From Stramenopiles sp. TOSAG23-6 (lineage: Eukaryota; Sar): DNA of 16,766 nucleotides. The stretch's first letter is position 1, and the number at the start of each line of letters is the position of its first letter. Positions 1-7,681 of this stretch are shown here, piece by piece. Both the position numbers and the translations under genes were made by a program. A model generated the notes under the pieces. It was not told the origin of the DNA, ran no database searches, and saw only the letters and a program-made list of their open reading frames with translations. Location of the stretch: assembly GCA_900128565.1 (NCBI GenBank), contig LT636086.1, positions 1-16,766 on the forward strand. The letters run 5' to 3'.

Positions 1-63
1 TTTCGTACGAAATTTTGTACCTAACGATTTTTTTTTTGAAATATTTTTCCAAAATGCATACAG
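1..63 (+). other. 3' end of a spliceosomal intron (intron A)
   Basis: The window opens inside an intron of the ABC transporter gene. The stretch ends in ATACAG at 58-63. The next bases, from 64, encode the conserved VRAFAAEE segment of ABCB-type transporters, with the first base of the Val codon supplied by the previous exon (phase 1). The reading frame stays open upstream but encodes low-complexity residues and has no plausible start. A CTAAC branch-site-like motif lies at 21-25, about 39 nt before the acceptor. The first 12 bases, TTTCGTACGAAA, form a perfect palindrome. Bases 1-24 match 23 of 24 bases of the intron at 4759-4782. The donor lies outside the window. Confidence 0.75.
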
Positions 64-1280
64 TTCGAGCGTTTGCTGCAGAAGAACGAGAAGCTGAGAG
101 ATATGAAAATTCAACCGGAACACCAGACAATTCATATTTCTGGCTATGGGAGAATGATAAAAAGGGGGAAAGTAAAACCTATATAAAAAATACTTCAAAA
201 ATTGATCTGGGTGAACAAACAACTTATTTTTTAGGTTCAAGAAGAAGTATAGCCACTGCCACATTTACAACTTTAATATTTGGAGTTGGATTTGGAAGTA
301 TGTATTGTTCATTATGGTATGGCTTTGACCTTGTTATTAATAATGAGTTGACATTTGGAGATTTGATGGCATTTCAGTCATATATCATTCAAATTGGTGT
401 TGGCATTGGAACGCTTTCCAGAAATATAACAAATTTTATTTCTTCTATGGGTGCTAGTAGGAGAATATTTGAATTATTAGAACGAGAGCCATTGATTCCT
501 CATCTATCGAAAGGCAGATCTGTAATATCACCTTCACGTTGTACTGGTGAGGTAGAATTTAAAGAAGTTTCATTTAGCTATCCATCAAGAACTGATATTA
601 TTGTTTTAAAATCGTTTAACTTAAAAGTTCCAGCAAATTCTACAGCTGCTATTGTAGGCGCATCAGGATCAGGAAAATCTACAATTGTATCATTATTACA
701 ACGTTTTTATGATGTAGATAGCGGGAGTATTAGTATTGATGGGGTTGATATACGTGACCTCGATCCACTGTGGCTAAGAAATGCATGTGGATTTGTACAA
801 CAGGAACCAAACTTATTTGGTTTAACTATTGGCGAAAATATTAACTATGGTCTAGATCGAAATGTCACGGATGAAGAGCTCAAAGAAGTAGCTATTCAGG
901 CAAATGCATATGACTTTATCCTGAGTTTTCCAGAAGGGTTTAATACACTAGTTGGTGAGAGAGGTATTCAACTATCCGGGGGGCAAAAACAACGTATCGC
1001 AATTGCCAGAGCTTTATTAGTAAATCCAAAAATTCTATTACTAGATGAGGCAACAAGTGCATTAGATTCGGCGTCTGAATATTTAGTTCAACAAGCAATT
1101 GATAGAGTAATGATTGGCCGAACAACATTCATTGTGGCACATAGACTTAGTACAATTCGAAATGCTCAACAAATTATTGTATTAGATAATCAACGAATAG
1201 TTAACGTTGGTACACATTTAGAACTAATGTCTAAATGTAAAGTATATAAAACACTTGTTGAAAATCAAGTTGTTACATAA
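64..1280 (+). CDS. ABCB-type ABC half-transporter, C-terminal part (3' exon)
   Basis: This is the last exon of an ATP-driven membrane exporter of the ABCB (TAP/mitochondrial/MDR-like) type. It begins at the conserved VRAFAAEEREAERY segment in the transmembrane domain. Two hydrophobic segments follow, around 240-340 and 355-430. A complete nucleotide-binding domain comes next: Walker A GASGSGKST at about 657-683, Q-loop FVQQEP, signature LSGGQKQR at 972-995, Walker B ILLLDEATSALD at about 1032-1068, and H-loop VAHRLST at about 1135-1155. All catalytic residues are intact, so the gene should be functional. The protein ends shortly after the ATPase domain, as usual for a half-transporter with TMD-NBD order or the second half of a full transporter; the window cannot separate these. 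Substrate and membrane are unknown. The neighbouring gene is convergent, with a gap of 150 bp. Confidence 0.95.
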
Positions 1281-1430
1281 TAAATAATGTATCATTTTCT
1301 TTATTTATTATTATTATTTTTTTTTGTGCGTGTGTTTTATATAGGGTTAGTGTTCGAATTGGAAAAACAAGAAAAGTTAAACCAAGTAGAAAATATATAG
1401 TATAAAATAACATTGTTTCTCAATACCACA

Positions 1431-2453
1431 TTAAGTACTGTTTTCTTCAAATATAAAAGTTCTGGCAAGGGCGCCATGTAAAGAAAAAAGTTCCTGCAAC
1501 AATTTATTCTTTAGATTCTTCGGCTTTAATTCTGTAAATCCAACAAGTATATATCGTGTCCCTTTCTCAACATTTTCTCCACTATGCCACACTTTACTTT
1601 GGTGCATTAGAATAGAACCTCGTTTGAGGCGTACAAGTGAATCCGAGCGAATGAATCGAGTACCACCACCAGTGAAATCTCCTTCAATAAATGAGTTGAG
1701 AGCTATATTAAAGGAAACATGATGACCGTCAACGTGAGGTGCTAAATATGATTGTCGTTTTGGATTATATCTTACAATAAATGCATCTTTCAGTACTACA
1801 TTACAATCATCTTCACCGAATACACAAAATCTTTTCACAATTAGTGGAAATACTTTATCACGTAGTATTGGATTTACAATTTTTGAGACATCAGGAACGT
1901 CCTTCATAGGGATATCTTCAGTAGGATGATATCTATGACGTGTTGTAGTCCATCCAGTAGAATTTGTTGCTGAAAGTGTAGCATCAATAATATCACGGCA
2001 TACACTATCGCTAAATATAGATTCATTGCTTATTATATATGTAATTCTGTTATGCGGTACAAGCATAGATATAACTAGAACGAAGAGGAAGCACCACCCA
2101 ATGATGTTCCAAAGTGGATTACTTTTCTTCTCTTTATTATTGAGTTTCCAATGTAAAAGACTAATTGTGACTACACACGTGAAAAATACAATAACCACAG
2201 GTCTATTCGATGCATACTTGCCAACAGTAGATGTCAGCTCATAAATTTCTTCCGTTACTAGCTTGTACAGAAGTGGTGCATTGGTAAAAGAAGGGGCATC
2301 GGCAGATAAAAGAACCTTCAAGGTCGATGACAGCCCAACAACTAAAATCCAGTATAACCACGAAATTGGTTGGATAGACTTATTTGGCGACTGTAATGCT
2401 AAGTTTGGTGCGGGTAATTTTATATTGTGCATGGTGCTCTTTCTTCGTGGCAT
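1431..2453 (-). CDS. Membrane-anchored 2OG/Fe(II) oxygenase, prolyl 4-hydroxylase-like
   Basis: A 340-residue protein starting at ATG 2453. The C-terminal half (about 140-310) is a 2-oxoglutarate/Fe(II) dioxygenase fold of the P4Hc type. The motif APHVDGHH supplies iron ligands His240 and Asp242. VWHSGENV supplies the distal ligand His290. GTRYILVGF carries Arg300, placed to bind the 2-oxoglutarate carboxylate. GDFTGGGTRFI is the usual GG-T-F strand. The family hydroxylates prolyl or lysyl residues in proteins; the substrate here is not evident. Three hydrophobic segments at about 32-49, 85-101 and 115-132 precede the catalytic domain, so it is probably anchored in an ER/Golgi-type membrane. 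Most P4H enzymes carry only one such segment. It is divergent from the secreted acidic gene, with 330 bp between their starts. Confidence 0.9.
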   Translation of the reverse strand: MPRRKSTMHNIKLPAPNLALQSPNKSIQPISWLYWILVVGLSSTLKVLLSADAPSFTNAPLLYKLVTEEIYELTSTVGKYASNRPVVIVFFTCVVTISLLHWKLNNKEKKSNPLWNIIGWCFLFVLVISMLVPHNRITYIISNESIFSDSVCRDIIDATLSATNSTGWTTTRHRYHPTEDIPMKDVPDVSKIVNPILRDKVFPLIVKRFCVFGEDDCNVVLKDAFIVRYNPKRQSYLAPHVDGHHVSFNIALNSFIEGDFTGGGTRFIRSDSLVRLKRGSILMHQSKVWHSGENVEKGTRYILVGFTELKPKNLKNKLLQELFSLHGALARTFIFEENST

Positions 2454-2783
2454 TTCAAAACTTTATTCAAATTTTTTTGATTAATTAATTTTGAGTTCAA
2501 CAGCATGTTTTTGATTGATGTTTGTTTTGACTCTAGCTGAACAAGAGTTTTTTGAAAGAAAAAAATGGAACAAACCTGAGATTGTTGATTGAATTTCAAA
2601 TTATTATTTTCAAAATGTTTCAAAATCGAAACATAACAGTGAGATAATATATCCGCTTGGTTTCCCTTTACCCACCCATAGAAGCAGCAATAGGGTGGCG
2701 CTACTTGCTTTATCAGAGAATATTGTGTATAGGTTACATTACATCGGGAAACCCACTGGGTAACAATAAAAGGGTAAAAAGAA
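2454..2783. promoter_or_regulatory. Shared divergent upstream region
   Basis: 330 bp between the divergent starts at 2453 (-) and 2784 (+), so it should hold both promoters. No recognisable TATA box in a convincing place. Two inverted repeats are visible: GGTTTCCC at 2659-2666 against GGGAAACC at 2746-2753, and CCACCC at 2672-2677 against GGGTGG at 2693-2698. A TTAATTAATT stretch lies near 2480. The function of these repeats is unknown. Short open frames crossing this region have no protein-like composition. Confidence 0.5.
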
Positions 2784-5700
2784 ATGGTACAGATACTATC
2801 AGCTGGATTGATATTCGTTCTATCTACCGTACTTTGTGTGACCGTGCGTTCGAGTGACAATATAGATGTCGATGATGATGTCGATCTTACGGGCTTGGGT
2901 GGTGTCGGCAAAGCCAATTTGATGATAAATAGATCTTCCATTCATTCGGTTGCTGGAGCTGCTGGAGATGAAGACAAAGGCGAAGGTACGGAAACAACAG
3001 AAGCAAACGATAGACTATTGATATCTACTGAAGAATTGAATCATCTTACACATTTTCTTACTATCCCAGATGTTGATTTTCAGAATAAATTAAAACATGA
3101 TATTCAAACGTTCAAGGATCATAGTGAACAAAGAAAATCGTTTCTAGGAAAAGAGCTGGAAACACAAAAACAAACAACTAAAAAATTTGGGGACCTTGTC
3201 AAAAGAATTGATAAACAGATTCAAGATGCTACAAGTCATACTCAATCTTATGGTGATGATACAGAAATGCAAGAAAACGTGGAAAATGATGATGCCGAGG
3301 GAAATGTTGAAACTGCTGAAATTGCTGCAGGTGATGAAGAAGAACAGGGTGTAGATTCGCCGGGAGTTGGGGGAGTTGGAGAAGAAGAAGAAATAGACCC
3401 AGACCTCGGGGGAGAAGAAGAAGTGGAAGATGATGCCGAGGGAAATGTTGAAACTGCTGCAGACCTCGGAGGAGAAGAAGAAGAAGAAGTGGAAGAAGTG
3501 GAAATTGAAGAACATGATGCAGCTGCTGAAGACAAAGACGAACGTGCCAGCGAATTTGAAGCTGCTGCAGCTGCTGAAGAAGGACACGACGATGTTATCG
3601 AAACACCGGAAGCTGGTGGAGAAGTAGAAGCATTTACAGAAGTATACAATAAAGATGATTATCCTCTTCTGGCTGACCATCAAGCATTAGCGGTTAAATT
3701 AAATATAAACACTGAAGAAAATGGGGAATTTATTCCATTTAATTTTATGGTTTCTAGTGCAGCTGAAGCCGATTCTAAAGGAAAAGGGTGGATAACAAAG
3801 GACTCCCCTAATATGATAAAGGCTATGGGTGGTATAGCCAATCTTGAATCTTTTAGTAACGAAGTAGGTCAACCTTTTACTAAAGAGTGGTTAAAACTAT
3901 GCGAACAATGGGCTCCAGAAAAAGAGTGGTCCAGCAATGTAGGTGAAGAAGCAAAACTAGATGATATTAAAAAATTTCAATTACACATAAAATCTGAAGA
4001 GGAGGACGACGAGAAGGGAGGGGTGGAAGGACTCATCCTAAAATTATTTGAAGAAGAAGGTCCTCCTGAAGAGGAAGGTGCGGTAGATATGAAAATCCAT
4101 GGTAATCTATGGAGGCTTTATCATAACGCTAAAAAACAATTTGAAGATTTACTTCCTCAAGAGTACCAAGATTTAAAAAAACTTATAATACCTCTCGAAG
4201 ATTGGAAAAACAAGTTAACAAATTCCCCTGGAAAACTGGTGAAAGACGGGGTTTTTAAGAGAGGAATAAAAGGCGATAAAGTTCGACAAGCAAGTATTTT
4301 AGTAGGACAACCGACCGGTGGATGGAAATTTTCCAAGGGGGGTGATGTGTACACGAACCTAGATGACATGAAAAAACAATACACTAAGGCACTAGATGAT
4401 AATGATAGCAAATTAATGGTAATAAACGAAAACTTTTCTGACATTGATAGTGCACCAGAAGGCTATACCTTTACAAAAATTACTAAGGAATGCGGAGTTT
4501 TACATAAAAATGAAATAATAGTTGAGAGATGGTTTCCAAAAGAAATAAAGCAAAATCCTTCGCAAGAAGAATATGATGAGCAAGTTAAAAAAGTAAAAGA
4601 AGAAATTGATATAAAGGGAGATGTTGATTTTATTAAGGTTTCATTTTCAACCATAATTGGTGATAAAAGAGTTTTTATTATAGCCAATTGGCATGGCACT
4701 AGCAAAAATGCAACTCCCAAAGAACTTGTACGTTTTCAAAATCGAATTTCGATTTTGTTTTCGTACCAAATTTTGTACCTAACGAATTTCGAATTTAAAA
4801 TATTTTTTCACAGAACTTGAGAACTTAATTAATTATTGCAAAAAATATAACGAACACGCTCTCACCGAAGATGGCATTCTGCTAAAGATAGTTGCTATAA
4901 GCGGAGATTCTAATATCACAAAAAGTAAATCCCAAACATCAACAAGGGAAGCTTTGGAAAATATTTTGCCCAAAGACGAATTTGAACGTCTCAAAGAGGG
5001 TAAAAATTATAGCAATAAAAAAATCGTAAAATATAGATGGGTAATGAATTGCGAGAAAGATGTATTATTAAATAATCAAATTACAAAGGCTGGTCCGAAT
5101 CCCAAACTTCAAGGCAGTTGCAAGTCAGAAGCAGAGGAAGATGGAATGTTTATTGTAAATTTAATTAAGGGGGAGGCGGACAACAACATATCTAATGAAA
5201 GTGCTTCAGAAGCTAAAGGCAATGGTGGGCAGAAAAATTGGTGGGATGATCCTGAATGGAAGAATGATGATGCATATGACCAACAACAAAGAGGAGGAAC
5301 ACCACCACCACCACCAACAACAACAACACAACGAATACAACATGATAAATGGAATGATTATGAGGATTTTAGGTTCAAGACGGCATTGCATCAACTCCAT
5401 CGTAATCTTAAGGGAAATGATGATCATGATAATGATGATACTGTTGAGTTACACAAAAGTTCGGATCAAATGAAAAATGCAAATCTTTTAATTCATCTTG
5501 TGACAAGTAAGATGCAAGTTGAAAAATTAAAAATCGAATCTGAAAGACAGGAAGAAATAAAAAAATTGAAATTGGAAATATTCAAAGATAATGAGAAACA
5601 TAGATTATCCGATCTCGAAGCAGCCCATGAAATGTTAAGAAATACACGAATAGCCTTAGCTGCTCAACAAAACAAAATAGATTCTGTAGATCATCAGATG

Positions 5701-6159
5701 GAAGAAATCTTATCTAAAATGAAGAATCAAAGTTCAAATGGAAAAGTAAATACTAATTCCAATGAAGAAGGTCATGGTAATAATGATGAAAGACATGTAA
5801 AACTTCAATCTATTGCAAAAGCATTTTCACAAGAAAATGAAGGTGATCAAAGTGATAGTGGCGATATCACTGGCGATGAAAATGCTAACAGTGAAAGAAG
5901 TTTTCGTTTTCGTAGTCTAAGTCAAAAATTTAATTCACAAAATACCGCTAGTCAATTTAGGTTCAAATCTAACAAATCCAGAAATTTTCGCCAATCAAAG
6001 CCATCATCAGAACCACAAATAATAAGCAATACAGACTTGTTAAAAATGATGGCGAACGAGTTTTATATCTCTCCGGATGAATATTCCTTTAGTGACCCAT
6101 ATTTGACTGAAGAAGATTTAATTATTGATTGTCTTAAGCATGATATGAAGATACCATAA
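2784..6159 (+). CDS. Secreted acidic coiled-coil protein with an EEP-like (nuclease/phosphatase fold) core; two exons
   Basis: Read as two exons, 2784-4731 and 4814-6159, joined in frame to give about 1097 residues. Residues 1-23 look like a signal peptide (MVQILSAGLIFVLSTVLC). Residues about 85-152 can form a coiled coil. Residues about 153-286 are very rich in Glu/Asp with internal repeats. Residues about 500-765 resemble an endonuclease/exonuclease/phosphatase domain: INENF (Glu549) as a possible catalytic acid, ANWHGTS (His637) as the NxH motif, and SGDSN (Asp681, Asn683) as the GDxN motif. The last two lie on opposite sides of the intron, which supports splicing. After a Trp/Pro/Thr/Gln-rich linker, residues about 868-955 form a second coiled coil, then a Ser/Asn-rich tail. 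The fold assignment is tentative, since the whole protein is strongly diverged. Alternative splice sites (4728/4821) also keep the frame. Confidence 0.75.
3288..3500 (+). repeat. Internal coding repeats in the acidic region
   Basis: A 31-bp unit beginning GATGATGCCGAGGG is present identically at 3288-3318 and 3429-3459, 141 bp (47 codons) apart. A second unit beginning CAGACCTCGG and running into GAAGAAG is present at about 3400 and 3461. GAAGAAG trinucleotide runs follow. The duplications keep the reading frame and extend the Glu/Asp-rich segment of the secreted protein. The high nucleotide identity suggests recent duplication or slippage. Confidence 0.85.
4732..4813 (+). other. Spliceosomal intron with introner-like features (intron B)
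   Basis: Without removal, the frame of exon 1 stops at 4820, whereas a long protein-like frame continues from about 4814 to 6159 in another phase. Removing 4732-4813 (GTTTTC...TTTTTTCACAG, 82 nt, phase 1) joins them as ...KELV-QLENLINY. A donor at 4728 (GTACGT) with the acceptor TTGAG ending at 4821 also joins them in frame, one codon shorter than the presumed empty site. A donor at 4728 with the acceptor at 4813 would give a stop after four codons. A pyrimidine-rich tract precedes the acceptor. A CTAAC branch-site-like motif lies at 4779-4783. Bases 4759-4782 match intron A at 23 of 24 positions. Confidence 0.8.
4737..4757. repeat. Perfect inverted repeat inside intron B
   Basis: CAAAATCGAA at 4737-4746 and TTCGATTTTG at 4748-4757 are exact reverse complements around a single T. 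A second, imperfect palindrome (GTAC-AAATTT-GTAC core) lies at 4763-4778. The 9-mer CGAATTTCG occurs at both 4743-4751 and 4783-4791. The intron is therefore built almost entirely of self-complementary sequence. Confidence 0.85.
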
Positions 6160-6326
6160 TTATTAAAAGTGTTATAAAAGTACTTTTGACACATTTAAAC
6201 TATTTTTTATTTCCATTAAAAAAGAATGAAATCGATCTCAAATCAAGGACGAATTTATAATTTAAAACTACTTGTGTCAAGTAATCCAAGTAATTCAATC
6301 ACAGGCATTTATACTCGAAACATCCC

Positions 6327-7223
6327 CTAATTGAAGAGAAAACTAAGCATATGACTGTTACCCTTTGCTAAAATATGAACACGTGGTAGCAATTGACGAA
6401 TACCATATGGCACTGTATCAGATAAATTGTTATTCCGCAAATCCAATGAAATCAGTCTTGTTAGTTGACCAATTTCACTTGGAATTGAACCAGATAGATT
6501 GTTCTCCAAAACGTGCAATATAGCTACACGCCCTTGCTCATTACATGTAACTCCAATCCATTCACAAATATCAGTATCAGTTTTCCAGTTTTCTTGATTA
6601 TCCCATTTGCTTCCGTTAGTATTATCATACAATGCAATCAAAGCTTCCTTTTCGTATAACTTTGTATGTTTTTTCTTGACACGGAGAAACCAATTTATAC
6701 CACTTTCATTCAAGCTTTCTTTTTTTATCATCAAGCTGTCTTGTGTAACTTGAAAGTGATTAATCATGTCAACGTATAACATTTTATAGATGTTTTTCAC
6801 ATTGTCAAGGTGTTTCAGAGTAGATTCCGCCGATGTTGCTGTTGGTGCTGTTGCTGTTGCAAGGACTAGACTTATTTCATCCATGGTCGATTTGTTCCAT
6901 CCACCAAAATCATTCGCAATTCTTTGTATAATAGCTCCTCTCTCCTTACGACTATATTCTTGCGCAGCTTTATGCATCTCCTGGCTTACACTTGAAACAG
7001 CAGCAATTTCTTTAAGTTTGAGGAAAGAGCTTACGCTCATAAGTAGGTTTTCAGAAGTAATATCTTTAATAGTTGGGACAAACACTCTACTTCCCCTCGT
7101 TCTCCTTTGGATCCTTTGGTTTCCTGGTGTCCCAGCTGCGACGACAGTAATAATAAACATTGATAATAAGATAATTGAATTGTATGAAAACATTTTACCA
7201 TTCAATAGCCTCCCCATGTTCAT
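6327..7223 (-). CDS. Secreted or membrane-anchored F-box-like and leucine-rich-repeat protein
   Basis: A 298-residue protein starting at ATG 7223; ATGs at residues 3 and 11 are alternatives. Residues about 11-31 are a hydrophobic signal peptide or anchor. Residues about 58-88 (ENLLMSVSSFLKLKEIAAVS...) resemble an F-box-like helical motif. The middle is helical and has no recognised domain. Residues about 193-235 form an LRR N-cap typical of plant and stramenopile LRR proteins (ALIALYDNTNGSKW, then Cys220 and Cys227 in CEWIGVTC). Two LRRs of the NNLSGSIP/NNNLSDTVP type and a degenerate third follow (about 232-285). LRRs bind proteins; the partner is unknown. The combination of a signal peptide and an F-box-like motif is odd, because F-box proteins normally act in the cytosol or nucleus. 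The F-box call is weak. Confidence 0.85.
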   Translation of the reverse strand: MNMGRLLNGKMFSYNSIILLSMFIITVVAAGTPGNQRIQRRTRGSRVFVPTIKDITSENLLMSVSSFLKLKEIAAVSSVSQEMHKAAQEYSRKERGAIIQRIANDFGGWNKSTMDEISLVLATATAPTATSAESTLKHLDNVKNIYKMLYVDMINHFQVTQDSLMIKKESLNESGINWFLRVKKKHTKLYEKEALIALYDNTNGSKWDNQENWKTDTDICEWIGVTCNEQGRVAILHVLENNLSGSIPSEIGQLTRLISLDLRNNNLSDTVPYGIRQLLPRVHILAKGNSHMLSFLFN

Positions 7224-7681
7224 ATTTTCTTTTTTTTTTAATTTACCCGCTAAAGCGGAAGACTACTGACTCAATTTTACCGGGTAAACTAAAGTCAGCT
7301 GACCAATTATTTAGGTATGAAATTCTCTATGAAAAAAAAGGCAAGTTCCTCTCATTACCTAGGGTTAGGGTTTTGGCAAATGGCATTAATTTTACCCTAA
7401 AAAAATGAAACAGGACAGGTTTGCGACATCGTATTTTTATTCTTTTTTTTGAATTAATTTTTTTGATTTTTGAATTCTCTCATCACAAAAACAAAAAACT
7501 CTCTGGAAGAGAAGAAATCTTTTTCTTCCTCCAAGATTTTGGAGATTCATTCTATTCCATTTGTGGACACAGTACAGGGAGAGACACCTGTGGTCGTCAC
7601 ATTATCATTGAGATTTATAGGTATTACATCATTAGCTTTAAGATATAGTAGCTATTTGCAAAATACCAAAAGTCCAATAAA
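7224..7681. promoter_or_regulatory. Divergent upstream region with a repeat copy and a telo-box
   Basis: 458 bp between the divergent starts at 7223 (-) and 7682 (+). It contains a copy of the intron-associated 24-mer at 7311-7334, and TTAGGGTTT at 7365-7373, which is AAACCCTAA (a telo-box) on the minus strand, within a TAGGGTTAGGG run. Near-inverted copies of a TTTACCC/GGGTAAA motif lie around 7241-7288. A possible 5'-UTR intron for the minus-strand gene is discussed in the findings. An open frame of 71 codons, 7470-7685 (+), has no ATG and overlaps the CH gene start; it is not called as a gene. Confidence 0.5.
7311..7334 (-). repeat. Intergenic copy of the intron-associated 24-mer (copy C)
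   Basis: On the minus strand it reads TTTCATAGAGAATTTCATAC then CTAA. It matches the copy at 14951-14979 at 26 of 29 positions when the adjoining A-tract is included, and is a diverged relative of the two intron copies. It is about 90 nt upstream of the LRR gene start and in the same orientation as that gene. Confidence 0.6.

Larger units (their letters stand above)
4721..4819. repeat. 8-bp direct repeat flanking intron B (putative target-site duplication)
   Basis: AGAACTTG at 4721-4728 is repeated exactly at 4812-4819, and the match stops on both sides (A/C before, T/A after). The 83 bp between the copies hold nearly the whole intron. Collapsing the two copies leaves an uninterrupted frame reading PKELENLINY, so an empty site is easy to picture. 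This is the pattern expected after insertion of a transposable element. No clear terminal inverted repeat is visible at the ends. Confidence 0.55.

Noticed and set aside
2784-2930. GGVGKAN in the secreted protein, similar to a P-loop
   Set aside because: It lacks the T/S after GK and sits just after the signal peptide without any ATPase context.
3248-3649. Ser-rich open frame on the minus strand opposite the acidic region
   Set aside because: It is the reverse complement of GAA/GAT/GCT repeats. Low complexity explains the open frame.
3144-3683. Phe/Ser-rich minus-strand open frame
   Set aside because: Antisense of the same acidic repeats (GAA gives TTC); not a gene.
4954-6159. A separate gene starting at 4954
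   Set aside because: The first codon is TTG and the frame extends upstream to the intron acceptor with protein-like sequence and the GDSN motif, so it is the second exon of the gene starting at 2784.
7421-7648. 75-codon Phe/Ile-rich plus-strand frame in the intergenic region
   Set aside because: Composition follows T-rich sequence and no domain is seen.
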